From the IMG/VR virus record IMGVR_UViG_3300036819_000087, positions 43,283 to 107,282 of that record: a stretch of 64,000 nucleotides of DNA, one strand, 5' to 3'. The stretch's first letter is position 1, and each line of letters opens with the position of its first letter. This document shows, piece by piece, positions 36,955-44,739 of this stretch. The DNA is from a virus. The notes under the pieces were generated by a model. The model did no database searches. It was not told the origin of the DNA and saw only the letters and a list, made by a program, of their open reading frames with translations. A program made the position numbers and the translations under genes.

Positions 36955-37326
36955 ATGCTGGGGGGGAACCTGACCGTGGCCGGGGTCCTGGTCGCGGTCG
37001 CTGCGGTGGTGGCGTTCGCGGTCGCCGCGGCCACCACCGTGCTCGTGCTGGCCAGGAACCGGCGGCGGGCCCGCCGCGCCGTCCACGGCATCAGCCGGGC
37101 GGCAGCGGACGGCGTGTGGCGGCCCGGTGACCCGGGTTACGGCGACACGCTCCGCGCAAACACAATTCACCCAGATGAATGGCCGGAAGCGTGGCAAGAT
37201 GATCGCCGCGCAGGAGGGGGAAACGATGGACTGGGGAAACGACCAGATAGGCCTGCCGGGGGTGCCGGGGGATGCCCGCCCGGACCCGGCGGGGAAACCG
37301 GCTGGACGGCACGCGAAACAGCGTGA
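36955..37326 (+). CDS. Membrane protein with one segment
   Basis: 123 residues. A single N-terminal membrane segment (LTVAGVLVAVAAVVAFAVAA) is followed by an Arg-rich stop-transfer and a soluble tail. GAAGGGGGAG precedes the ATG. The last 33 codons overlap the next gene in another frame and have weak coding bias, so the native C-terminus may be shorter. Confidence 0.5.
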   Translation: MLGGNLTVAGVLVAVAAVVAFAVAAATTVLVLARNRRRARRAVHGISRAAADGVWRPGDPGYGDTLRANTIHPDEWPEAWQDDRRAGGGNDGLGKRPDRPAGGAGGCPPGPGGETGWTARETA

Positions 37327-37408
37327 ACCCCGCCGTCGCCCGTTCTGGGGGCGCCGCGGTCAGCACGCACCACAGGCAGATCCCCGGCCGCGCCCGGCGC
37401 TCACCTGA
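37226..37408 (+). CDS. Small basic protein overlapping the upstream gene
   Basis: 60 residues, MDWGNDQIGLPGVPGDARPD then a basic, proline-rich C-terminus. AGGAGGG with a 6-base spacer precedes the ATG, and this frame has better coding bias than the overlapping end of the 36955 gene. Confidence 0.45.
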   Translation: MDWGNDQIGLPGVPGDARPDPAGKPAGRHAKQREPRRRPFWGRRGQHAPQADPRPRPALT

Positions 37409-37503
37409 CCCGCCGGCCGCGACCGGGGGCCTGCCCCTAGCATCACCCAGCAGATAGCCACCGGGCTGAAGCTGGCACGTCAACCAAAAAGAGGAGCAAC
37501 ACC

Positions 37504-38229
37504 GTGTTCGGAAAATTCCGTAAGAGAATCGCGGTGGCCGCTGCCAGCGCGGCCTTGATCGCTGGCGGGGCTACCGCCGCGCTGGCCCCGGCCGCGTCGG
37601 CGTCGACCGCCAAGCCCGCGTTCACCCCCACGTGCGTCGCCTGTATCCACGTCCAGAACGTGTACGCCTTCCGCGGCGCCCTCGACGCCCTCCACCAGGC
37701 CACTGCGGTCAACTCGCCGATCGGCCTGTGGTACGAGACGCCGACCACCACCGACGCGGGCGCCGACATGCTCCAGGTCACGGTGACCGGCGCGACCGGC
37801 ATCCATGGCGGCAGCGTCAACCAGTCGAACCTCGACTGGTCCAAGTACAACGGCGACTCGGTGGTCCGGTTCAAGTACGACCCGTTCGGCAACGGCGGCG
37901 CCAACACCTACATCGGTCTCCAGGGCCCCAACCCGGCCACGGCGACCAAGCTGGCGCTGCGGAACGACAACCCGAACTCGATCTGGCAGGAGTTCATCCG
38001 GGTCCCTGTCTCCAAGGAGGGCCTGGGATACGCCCTGTCGAAGGACACCACCCCGGACCACTACGTGCTGATCGACGTGGGTCAGACCGTGAACCCGGAC
38101 GACCCGATGGTCGTCACCGACCCCGGTGACGCCTTCACCGGCAGCCTGGTCCAGCAGGACGTGGAGCCGCTGTCCATCGGCCAGTTCAGCAACGTGGCCA
38201 CCAACCAGATCTGGGACACCCAGAACTAG
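37504..38229 (+). CDS. Secreted protein of unknown function
   Basis: 241 residues with a classic signal peptide (MFGKFRKRIAVAAASAALIA, then GGATAALAPAASA; cleavage near residue 34). The mature part starts with a CVAC pair and is beta-rich, with Asn/Gly/Asp-rich loops (KYDPFGNGGANTYIGLQG). AAAAAGAGGAG precedes the GTG. Exported proteins in the middle of a phage early arm are often lysogenic-conversion cargo; no enzymatic motif seen. Confidence 0.6.
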   Translation: MFGKFRKRIAVAAASAALIAGGATAALAPAASASTAKPAFTPTCVACIHVQNVYAFRGALDALHQATAVNSPIGLWYETPTTTDAGADMLQVTVTGATGIHGGSVNQSNLDWSKYNGDSVVRFKYDPFGNGGANTYIGLQGPNPATATKLALRNDNPNSIWQEFIRVPVSKEGLGYALSKDTTPDHYVLIDVGQTVNPDDPMVVTDPGDAFTGSLVQQDVEPLSIGQFSNVATNQIWDTQN

Positions 38230-38348
38230 CCGCCCGGCCGTAGCGCCGTGCATGATCTCCGCCCCCCGGCCCGGGTTCCCTCCCGTCTGGCCGGGGGGCG
38301 GACCCAATTCCTGCCACCACTCACCAACCCAGCAAGGGAGACAGAATC

Positions 38349-39071
38349 ATGATCCGCCGCAGAATCGCCACCCTCACCGCCGCGGCCGCCGCCGCGGGTG
38401 TACTGCTCACCACCCCCGCGCTCGCCGCCACCCCGGCCGGTGCGCAGCCCGCCGGGCAGCCGATCAACGCCTGCGTGAAACCGTCCGGGGTCCTCGACTA
38501 CCTGCAATTCGCGGTGACCAACTTCGGGAACTGCGCGAAGGGCGACAACCACTGGACATGGGCCGAGCAAGGCCCGGCCGGCCCGGCCGGGCCTGCCGGG
38601 CCGCAGGGCCCGTCGGGTGTCGTCTCCACCGGCCAGCACAACATCGTCTCGGGGCCGGTCTCGGAAAACTCAGGTGGCCACTTCACCGACCCGGCCACGG
38701 GCGCCAAGGACGTGGGCCAGGTCAAACTGGCTGCGGGCACGTACTGGATCAGCGTGAACGCCCAAACCGAACCCAACGCGACCGCATCCGGTCAGATCTT
38801 CCCCCAGTTTTTCGTCTACGACGGGCCGCAGACCGGCTCCGACTTCTCGAACGACCTGTTCAACATCGGGGCCGGTGCGCAGGAACCGTTCATCGCCGGG
38901 AACGCGACACAGCACGACAGCTACTACTCCGGGTCCACGCAGATCACGGTCCCGGCCGGTGGCGCGACGCTGCACTTCTACGCCTTCGGGTACGACAGTG
39001 ACTCCGGGGCGAGCACGTACAACCTGATGACCTTGAAGTTCGCCGCCACCCAACTCAACCCGGCCAGCTAA
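38349..39071 (+). CDS. Secreted protein with collagen-like stretch
   Basis: 240 residues. Signal peptide (IATLTAAAAAAGVLLTTPAL, AA|TP), then an N-terminal domain with two cysteines, a short collagen-like run GPAGPAGPAGPQGPSG at about 75-90, and a beta-sandwich C-terminus (GTYWISVNAQTEPN, FQ..VYDGPQTG, TLHFYAFGYD), the layout of C1q/TNF-like trimeric adhesins. AAGGGAGA precedes the ATG. It may coat the lysogen surface or be a virion-associated adhesin. Confidence 0.65.
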   Translation: MIRRRIATLTAAAAAAGVLLTTPALAATPAGAQPAGQPINACVKPSGVLDYLQFAVTNFGNCAKGDNHWTWAEQGPAGPAGPAGPQGPSGVVSTGQHNIVSGPVSENSGGHFTDPATGAKDVGQVKLAAGTYWISVNAQTEPNATASGQIFPQFFVYDGPQTGSDFSNDLFNIGAGAQEPFIAGNATQHDSYYSGSTQITVPAGGATLHFYAFGYDSDSGASTYNLMTLKFAATQLNPAS

Positions 39072-39092
39072 ACCCGGCCCCGGGCAAGCACA

Positions 39093-39131
39093 AGCCCCGG
39101 CCACCCTGAAGGGGTAGGGGTGGCCGGGGCT
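39093..39131 (+). terminator. Terminator hairpin of the CCCCGGCCA family
   Basis: Perfect 13-bp arms AGCCCCGGCCACC (39093-39105) and GGTGGCCGGGGCT (39119-39131) after the collagen-like gene. Confidence 0.65.
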
Positions 39132-39171
39132 GCCGTGCAACGTCTGCTGGACGTATGAAGGAGCATACCGA

Positions 39172-39669
39172 GTGGCCGCCACTCAACCGGCCGGGAAACC
39201 CGGCCATGTTACCGACCCGTTTCAGCCCGCCGCCCGCGGGCGGCGCCTCGGCGGCGGACCGTCCGCACCGCGGATGGTGTCCGACCTGGCCGTCAACCGG
39301 GCCCGGTCCGTCTCCGAACTGCCCGAGGATCAGCGGCTGTGCCGCATCCACGGCCACGACTGGCCCAAGCTGGTGTTCAACCGGCCGGTGCCGTGGAACA
39401 TCGACTACGTCCCCGACCCGTCCGGCTCGTTCCAGCGGGTCGAGATCTGCGCCCGGTGCGAGAAACGCCGCTGGCGGTGGACCAAGAGGGGCGGGGCGAT
39501 GGACCGGGAAGAACACTGGCGGTACAACCCGCCGCCCGGCGGGTGGATGACGTTGCCCGCGGAGCTCGAAGTGACCCGCCTCGACCTGGTCGAGGCCAAC
39601 GACGAGGTGTGCCTGCCGATGGTGCTGGCGGCGATGGCTGGCCGGGGACGGGAACTGGCCGATGCGTGA
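39172..39669 (+). CDS. Hypothetical protein with zinc-type cysteines
   Basis: 165 residues. LCRIHGHDWPKLVFNRPVPW and VEICARCEKRRWRWTKRGG suggest a metal site formed by C, H, C, C. Starts at a GTG with GGAG eight bases upstream. Probably early-gene accessory; unknown function. Confidence 0.55.
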   Translation: MAATQPAGKPGHVTDPFQPAARGRRLGGGPSAPRMVSDLAVNRARSVSELPEDQRLCRIHGHDWPKLVFNRPVPWNIDYVPDPSGSFQRVEICARCEKRRWRWTKRGGAMDREEHWRYNPPPGGWMTLPAELEVTRLDLVEANDEVCLPMVLAAMAGRGRELADA

Positions 39670-40192
39670 AACGATTGTGGTGCTCTGGTGTGACCAGCAC
39701 CACGCCGACGACGGCAGCAAGGTCACGGCCACCGTGCGGGTCGTCCCCAGCCTCGACGGCCAGGCCGTCAACCTCGACCTGTGCCAGGAGTGCGCGGACA
39801 AGGTCCGCGCCGTGCACCAGGCGTGGATGAAGATCGGCGAACCGGGCCGGGGACGGAAGCGACCCGCCGGGCGGCCCCCCGCCTCATCGGACCGGGCTGA
39901 GTTCCTGGCCCGGCTCCGCGACTGGTGCGACACCCGCAGCATGCAGAACCCGGCCGGGACCGGCCCCTCGTACGAGACAGCCAGCGGAAAACGCAACTAC
40001 GACCAGGCCGAACCCCCAGTTCACTTCCTGGGAGGCCAAGCACGGCACATGGGACCGGGACCGGTGGCTCACCGGGCAACGCGACGCGGCCGCGTCGGCC
40101 GCGGCCGTCAACGGGACCGCACCCGCCCGGGTGTGAAACCCGCAACACCCGCCCCCGAATTACACGATTGTCGTTCCGACCCGAAAGGATAG
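39662..40192 (+). CDS. Lsr2-like small protein, apparently frameshifted near 40013
   Basis: 176 codons as read. The first 116 residues (CDQHHADDGSKVTATVRVVP, LDLCQECADKVRAVHQAWMK, FLARLRDWCDTRSMQNP) have good coding bias and loosely resemble Lsr2-type proteins. After a run of five C's (40013-40017) the bias moves to the +1 frame (QFTSWEAKHGTWDRDRWLTG and on), which ends at 40136. Either a single-base error in the assembly, a mutation, or a +1 programmed shift at CCC-C. Confidence 0.45.
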   Translation: MRETIVVLWCDQHHADDGSKVTATVRVVPSLDGQAVNLDLCQECADKVRAVHQAWMKIGEPGRGRKRPAGRPPASSDRAEFLARLRDWCDTRSMQNPAGTGPSYETASGKRNYDQAEPPVHFLGGQARHMGPGPVAHRATRRGRVGRGRQRDRTRPGVKPATPAPELHDCRSDPKG

Positions 40193-40228
40193 GGGAGACA
40201 AATCACCAGCGTGCCAGGAGGTACCCGC

Positions 40229-40621
40229 ATGACGTGTGAGCATTGCGCCGCGACAATCTTGCATGCGGTCGAGCGGCTCTCCGTCGACATCGACGAGCGG
40301 GTACTCCCGTTGCTGCGCACCCTCAACCGGAAGGTGGACCGCATGTCCGAACAGCAGGCAGAACTCGACCAGGACGTTCAGGCTCTCGGCGGCATGGTGT
40401 CCGACGTGGCCACCCAGACCAGCCAGCTCGGCACCGACCTGTCGGCGATCGAGCAGTGGATCGCCGACCAGCCCACCGACACCCCCGTCGACCTGTCCGG
40501 CCTGACCAGCCTGGTCCAGACCGCGCAGCAGACCCAGCAGGGCCTGGACAGCCAGGTCCAGGCGGTCACCGACGCCGTGCCCTCGGCGCCGGCCCCGGAC
40601 CAGCCGCCGTCGGGCAACTAG
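40229..40621 (+). CDS. Coiled-coil protein with CEHC start
   Basis: 130 residues. MTCEHCAATILHAVERLSVD at the N-terminus, then heptad-like helices (VDRMSEQQAELDQDVQALGG, TSLVQTAQQTQQGLDSQVQA) and a proline-rich end. AGGAGGT precedes the ATG by 6 bases. A structural or scaffold-like role is possible; no family match. Confidence 0.55.
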   Translation: MTCEHCAATILHAVERLSVDIDERVLPLLRTLNRKVDRMSEQQAELDQDVQALGGMVSDVATQTSQLGTDLSAIEQWIADQPTDTPVDLSGLTSLVQTAQQTQQGLDSQVQAVTDAVPSAPAPDQPPSGN

Positions 40622-40636
40622 CCCCGTACAGCACGA

Positions 40637-40674
40637 CCGGCCCCGGCCACCCGACGAGGGGTGGCCGGGGCCGG
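40637..40674 (+). terminator. Terminator hairpin of the CCCCGGCCA family
   Basis: Perfect 16-bp arms CCGGCCCCGGCCACCC (40637-40652) and GGGTGGCCGGGGCCGG (40659-40674) with a 6-base loop. Confidence 0.7.
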
Positions 40675-40714
40675 CTACTTCCCCAGCACGTCAACTCACC
40701 GAGGAGCCTACCCC

Positions 40715-40915
40715 GTGCCCGCCTGTTTCACCTGCCCATGCTGCGGAGCGGTCAGCCACCACCCCGTCGATGTCGCCCAGGGCTACTGCGGCTGGTGCCA
40801 CGCCTGGACCGGCGATCCGGAACTCGGGCCGTTGCATCTCGCCGGCCCGTGCCCGCACCGCACCACCTGGCCCGGGGTTCACGCCGCGAACCGTTTCCTG
40901 AACACCAGCCGGTAG
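40715..40915 (+). CDS. 66-residue double zinc-knuckle-like protein
   Basis: MPACFTCPCCGAVSHHPVDV then AQGYCGWCHAWTGDPELG: two CxxC pairs 19 residues apart, followed by a histidine-containing tail. The VSH.P.DV..GYC..CH.WTG signature is common in small actinobacterial mobile-element proteins of unknown function. GAGGAG precedes the GTG within a weak start-associated-like context (CTCACCGAGGAG). Confidence 0.65.
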   Translation: MPACFTCPCCGAVSHHPVDVAQGYCGWCHAWTGDPELGPLHLAGPCPHRTTWPGVHAANRFLNTSR

Positions 40916-41067
40916 AGCGGGCCGACCCGGCGCCACCCGGCGTAGACCGGGTTGCCTGGATACACAGAGCGCCACAGCCGCCCGCAGCCACATCTGATGA
41001 TGATGCCGGCCCGGTCGGGCCGGTAAAGGGCGTCGCGGCAGCTATGCGGACGGTAAATCTCGGTCAC
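40879..41067 (-). CDS. Small basic protein with CGC motif
   Basis: 62 residues: IYRPHSCRDALYRPDRAGII, IRCGCGRLWRSVYP, ending FRKRFAA. Three cysteines. Its end overlaps the end of the convergent 40715 gene by 37 bases; its GTG overlaps the upstream stop. Confidence 0.5.
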   Translation of the reverse strand: MTEIYRPHSCRDALYRPDRAGIIIRCGCGRLWRSVYPGNPVYAGWRRVGPLYRLVFRKRFAA

Positions 41068-41591
41068 CGCTGACCGGCGTCGAGGTAGTCCCACGGGCAG
41101 TCCGTGTCGGCCGAGACGCACACGCCGGCGTGGTTCCGCCACACCGGCACGTGCCCATCCCGGGCGGTGACATGACCGCCGTAGCAGGTCCACAACCGGC
41201 CGTCGCTGGTCATTTCCCCGGCCTGGCCGCACTGCCAGCGGCCGTCGCCGAGGTCCCGTGCGTCCGGATGCTCGGCGGCGGCGAGGGTTTTCGGGCAGCG
41301 GTGCTGGTCACCCGGGCACGGTGCCTGCGCGTTGACCTCGACCGCCGGGACCCGGCACCGGCGGCACATCGGCGGCCCCGCCCGTTTCAGCAGGACCGAC
41401 GGGGTCAAGTCCGGCATCGGAGTGAACAGGTGGCCCTGTCCCTGGGTGAGGAGCCCATCCAGGTAGGAGATCCGGGTCGCCTGCGTTTCGGCGACCAGCC
41501 GGGCGCGGCCCTCAGCGACCAGCGCCGTGTTCAGCCGCTTCTCCGCGTCGAGCCGGGCCCGCTGCAACTGGTCCCGCTGGACGGCGGTCAC
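41064..41591 (-). CDS. Hypothetical protein with several cysteine pairs
   Basis: 175 residues. A helical N-terminus (RARLDAEKRLNTALVAEGRA) is followed by MCRRCRVPAVEV, QAPCPGDQHRCPK, WQCGQAG and WTCYGGH, probably a multi-zinc fold. GTG overlapping the upstream stop. No family recognised. Confidence 0.55.
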   Translation of the reverse strand: MTAVQRDQLQRARLDAEKRLNTALVAEGRARLVAETQATRISYLDGLLTQGQGHLFTPMPDLTPSVLLKRAGPPMCRRCRVPAVEVNAQAPCPGDQHRCPKTLAAAEHPDARDLGDGRWQCGQAGEMTSDGRLWTCYGGHVTARDGHVPVWRNHAGVCVSADTDCPWDYLDAGQR

Positions 41592-41869
41592 AGTATGTCT
41601 CCCGGATCCACGGTGTCGACAGCCACGCCGCCGCGGCGGATCTGGGCGCGCCGTTCCGGGGGATCCGGTTCCCTGACGCGGGCGGCCGCCTGGCCGGTGG
41701 ATTCCCGGAAGTTCGCCCACGAATGGTAGGCGGCGGCGGTACTGGTCACGGTCCAGCCGCGGGCCAGCACCGTGGCGCGGATCTGGTCGAGGGTTGTTTC
41801 GCTGGCGGCGGGGCCGATCACGTGGGCGTGCCCGTCGGGGTCGACCGCGACAACCGCGCGGCGGGTCAC
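41588..41869 (-). CDS. Hypothetical small protein
   Basis: 93 residues. An alpha/beta first half (RRAVVAVDPDGHAHVIGPAA, TTLDQIRATVLARGWTV) and a charged tail. A GTG start overlapping the upstream stop marks it as part of the minus-strand operon. The longer open frame upstream has poor coding bias and is not used. Confidence 0.5.
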   Translation of the reverse strand: MTRRAVVAVDPDGHAHVIGPAASETTLDQIRATVLARGWTVTSTAAAYHSWANFRESTGQAAARVREPDPPERRAQIRRGGVAVDTVDPGDIL

Positions 41870-41994
41870 CGCAGCACCCCGGCCAGGGCGAGGACCAGAG
41901 CGATCAAGCAGGCGAACCCGGCGGCGGTGATCGCGAGCGTGTGGGGGCTGTCGTCGAGCCATTCGAGGAGCCCGCGGGCGAGGTCCCTGATCAT
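41866..41994 (-). CDS. 42-residue membrane peptide
   Basis: MIRDLARGLLEWLDDSPHTL then AITAAGFACLIALVLALAGV, LR: an amphipathic N-terminal helix and one membrane segment. It overlaps both neighbours by ATGA/GTGA-type junctions, which supports it being translated despite its size. Confidence 0.5.
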   Translation of the reverse strand: MIRDLARGLLEWLDDSPHTLAITAAGFACLIALVLALAGVLR

Positions 41995-42048
41995 TGGCGG
42001 CCGTCCTCTCGGTCGTCGTACCACGGGCCGATCGCCTCGCGGAGGTCA

Positions 42049-42582
42049 TCAATGGCCCGTTCCAGGGCCGGGGTGCAGTCGCGGCCCGTTCAGCGTCATG
42101 CCGATCAGGGCCAGCCGCTGATACACAGCCGCAGCCACGGCGTCACCTATCAGCATGTCAACCTCACGCTGGCCGGGTTCGAGGTGGTCCCACGGGACCA
42201 GCCAGGACCGTTTCGGCTCCGGGTGGGTCAGCGCCCACTGGACCCAGGTGTCGCGGACGATACGGCCAAGCTCCTCCCGCTGAAGGGGACCCGCCGGGGC
42301 CGGGCGGGCACATCCGATGTCGTGGTAGGCGCCGGTCATCTCGGCGACCACCTGGCTGCGGGTCGGTTCCCCGTCGGCCTTGACCGTGATCTCGGCCAGA
42401 AGCCGACCAAGGTCCTCCGGGGTGGCCGGTTGACCGTTGAGCGGCACCTCGACCGTGAGCGCCCCGTTGTAGGGGGTGGCCCACATGGTGAAAGTGGTGG
42501 TTGCCCCGATGGGGTACCAGCAGTGGCGTTCCAGCCACGCCTCGATTTCGTGGATTGTTGGCATTCGGGTGGGGTCCGGCAT
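42049..42582 (-). CDS. Hypothetical protein, probably frameshifted near its C-terminus
   Basis: 177 codons as read. MPTIHEIEAWLERHCWYPIG, LGRLLAEITVKADGEPTRSQ and EVDMLIGDAVAAAVYQRLAL show good coding bias. After MTLNG (around 42084-42087) the bias shifts by one base into a frame reading RDCTPALERAIDDLREAIGP and ending at 41991, exactly at the next gene's ATG. A one-base insertion in GGGCC would explain this. Exact start-associated sequence upstream. Confidence 0.5.
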   Translation of the reverse strand: MPDPTRMPTIHEIEAWLERHCWYPIGATTTFTMWATPYNGALTVEVPLNGQPATPEDLGRLLAEITVKADGEPTRSQVVAEMTGAYHDIGCARPAPAGPLQREELGRIVRDTWVQWALTHPEPKRSWLVPWDHLEPGQREVDMLIGDAVAAAVYQRLALIGMTLNGPRLHPGPGTGH

Positions 42583-42587
42583 TTGTC

Positions 42588-42597
42588 TCCTCGGTTG
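42588..42597 (-). promoter_or_regulatory. Start-associated sequence (CAACCGAGGA)
   Basis: Exact copy within CGAAACAACCGAGGAGACAA, 5 bases before the ATG at 42582. Confidence 0.75.
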
Positions 42598-42613
42598 TTT
42601 CGGGTGATGCGGG

Positions 42614-42973
42614 TTATTCGTTCCCGGCGGGGCTGGTGCCGTCCCCCTGACCCTCGGCCACCCACTCGGCGTAGCCGTACCCAGGCGGGGGGATCTTGCC
42701 ACCCCACGCCTCGGTGTCAGATTCGAGGCGGGCCAGTTCCTCGCGGGCGGCGCCCACGTACGCGGTCCAGCCCGGCAGATCCTGGTCGGGGTTCGGGACT
42801 TCCCCGATGATGATTCCGCCCTGGATGCCGGTAAAGGCCATGAAGTCAACGTCGATAGCCTCGTCGATCGCTGCTTTCACCGCAGCCGCGTCGCCGCGGG
42901 TGTGTGCCTCGAAGGATTGGGTCATCAGTTCCAGGACGCGGACGGTGCGGCGACGCTGTTCTAGCTCGGACAC
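42614..42973 (-). CDS. Hypothetical protein
   Basis: 119 residues. A helical N-terminus (LEQRRRTVRVLELMTQSFEA) then an alpha/beta region; no known domain. GTG start after an exact start-associated sequence. Confidence 0.55.
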   Translation of the reverse strand: MSELEQRRRTVRVLELMTQSFEAHTRGDAAAVKAAIDEAIDVDFMAFTGIQGGIIIGEVPNPDQDLPGWTAYVGAAREELARLESDTEAWGGKIPPPGYGYAEWVAEGQGDGTSPAGNE

Positions 42974-42983
42974 GGTTAGGTGC

Positions 42984-42993
42984 TCCTCGGTTG
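42984..42993 (-). promoter_or_regulatory. Start-associated sequence (CAACCGAGGA)
   Basis: Exact copy within CGAAACAACCGAGGAGCACC, 10 bases before the GTG at 42973. Confidence 0.75.
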
Positions 42994-43009
42994 TTTCGGT
43001 GGTGCGGGG

Positions 43010-43651
43010 TTAGTCGTTCCCGGCGGGGCCGGTGCCGTACCGGCCCGCGAGGATGTAGGCGGCGTGGCCGTCGAACTGGCCCCGGTTGGGGTCGGCTGGC
43101 TCAGCCCAGCCGGTGAACGGCGAGTAGTAGACGATGGTCACACCGAGCATGGTGGCCGGGTTGCGTTCGCGGTACATCGCGAACGTAGTGCCGGGGGTGT
43201 TCGGGGCGAATCCTTCCTGGGTGTTGCAGCTAGGGCACAACCATCCGCGGATCAGGCCGGTCAGGTGGTCGTGGTCAAGGAACTGCGACCGGCCCCCGCA
43301 GATGGCGCACCGGCCGGCTTGCCACTCGACGAGCATCCCCCACCCGTCGTCATCCGCCGTCCGTGTGCGGTGCGAGTCCTCGACCGGCCAGTCCCAGCAC
43401 GCGGGCGGCCGTTGCCGCTCGGCCAGGGCGGCCCGCTTGGCCGGCTCATCCAGCGCGGCGGCCTGCCGGGTCAGCACGTCCAGCAATGCGTGCTCAGAGT
43501 CGGTCAGGTGTTTCCGGCATGATGGCGGTGTCTCGACCGGGGGCACCGGCAGGCCGAGCATTTCGGGGACGCGCCAGTAATCACCCGGCCGGGCGACACG
43601 ATCGTTCCGGCACGGTGTGCCCCTTTTCGCCGGGCGCCCGCATTTAGTCAC
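43010..43651 (-). CDS. Recombination endonuclease VII-like HNH protein
   Basis: 213 residues. The core CAICGGRSQFLDHDHLTGLI, RGWLCPSCNTQEG has the zinc-holding CxxC pairs and the DHDH active-site loop of the endonuclease VII family, which resolves branched phage DNA before packaging. The N-terminus (TKCGRPAKRGTPCRN) has an extra cysteine pair. The GTG overlaps the integrase stop. Confidence 0.8.
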   Translation of the reverse strand: MTKCGRPAKRGTPCRNDRVARPGDYWRVPEMLGLPVPPVETPPSCRKHLTDSEHALLDVLTRQAAALDEPAKRAALAERQRPPACWDWPVEDSHRTRTADDDGWGMLVEWQAGRCAICGGRSQFLDHDHLTGLIRGWLCPSCNTQEGFAPNTPGTTFAMYRERNPATMLGVTIVYYSPFTGWAEPADPNRGQFDGHAAYILAGRYGTGPAGND

Positions 43652-44682
43652 AGGCCGGCCGATGTCATCGGGTTCTTCTTCCACCTGTCCACGTCGCGGA
43701 CGTACTTCATCAGGATGGGGGAGCCGTCGCGCCAGCCGCCGTGGCGGCCGATCGAGAGCAGGTCGGCTCCTCCCAGGTAGGCGCCGGTCGCGCCGCCCGC
43801 CCGGAGACTGTGTGCCCTGATGGCGTCACCGGAGATCCCCGCGGTCAGCGCGGCCCGGTGCATGATGCTTCCGATCGCTTTTCCGGTCAGGCGGCCGTCG
43901 GCCGCTGCGCGGCCGGCGAGGTCGACACCGGGTTCGCCGTAGATGTGCCCATGGCGGTCCACGTACCGCAATAGCGGACCCGAGGTGATGCCGCGGGCGG
44001 CCAGGACCGCGAGCCACGCGCGGGTGAGACGGACCGGGCAGGTGAGCGGGTCGGAACCGTAGGGGACGGCAACCTTCCGCCCGGCCGCCATCTGGTCCCG
44101 CTTAGCCTTCCGGATGGTCACGTCCATCCCTTGCTCGACCTCGGCGAGATCACCGATGGACAAGCGGACCAGTTCGCTGCGCCGCGCCATCATCGCCCAG
44201 CCGAGCACCAGCACGAGCCGGTCCCGCAGGAACAGGACAGAGTCACCGTCCAGGGCCTCGGTGATGGCTTTGAGCTGGCGGACGGTCAGGGCGGCGGCCG
44301 GCCGCTCGTTCGGCTGCCCCCGGTCGGCTCGCTCGTTGCGGTATGTCTTCACGACGGACCGGGCGGGGAGTGTGTCGGGTGGCTGGTGGCCCCCGAGTTT
44401 GTGAATGACCCGGACCGAGGAGACGGCCCGCATGATCGTCGCCGGTGCCTTGTTCTCGTCGGCCAGGTGGGAGGCGTACTCGGCGAGGGTCTCCGCCGTG
44501 CACGGCAGCGCGGCCCGGCCAGCTCCCGCGCACCATTCGGCGAAGATCTTCCAGTCGCTGGCGTACGCCTGCCGGGTTGATTCGGGGACACTCGCAGCGA
44601 TCCGGTCGAGGACCCGGGCGGACACTGTCGTATCGGGGCCGGCTCCAGGCGCACGGTAGGCAACCACATCGGCTGTGTTCAC
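43648..44682 (-). CDS. Tyrosine recombinase (integrase)
   Basis: 344 residues. SAM-like N-terminal core-binding domain (STRQAYASDWKIFAEWCAGA), then the catalytic domain with Arg in MMARRSELVRLSIGD, His-Leu-Arg in AHSLRAGGATGAYL, HGGW box (IGRHGGWRDGS) and nucleophile Tyr in MKYVRDVDRW. It would integrate and excise the element. The GTG at 44682 is chosen with GGGAG 5 bases upstream. Direct GTTGCG repeats lie upstream of the gene. Confidence 0.9.
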   Translation of the reverse strand: MNTADVVAYRAPGAGPDTTVSARVLDRIAASVPESTRQAYASDWKIFAEWCAGAGRAALPCTAETLAEYASHLADENKAPATIMRAVSSVRVIHKLGGHQPPDTLPARSVVKTYRNERADRGQPNERPAAALTVRQLKAITEALDGDSVLFLRDRLVLVLGWAMMARRSELVRLSIGDLAEVEQGMDVTIRKAKRDQMAAGRKVAVPYGSDPLTCPVRLTRAWLAVLAARGITSGPLLRYVDRHGHIYGEPGVDLAGRAAADGRLTGKAIGSIMHRAALTAGISGDAIRAHSLRAGGATGAYLGGADLLSIGRHGGWRDGSPILMKYVRDVDRWKKNPMTSAGL

Positions 44683-44739
44683 ACACACTCCCGTCTGGGA
44701 TACCAGATCCCCCGCTTATAAGACTCCAGAATACCGTGG

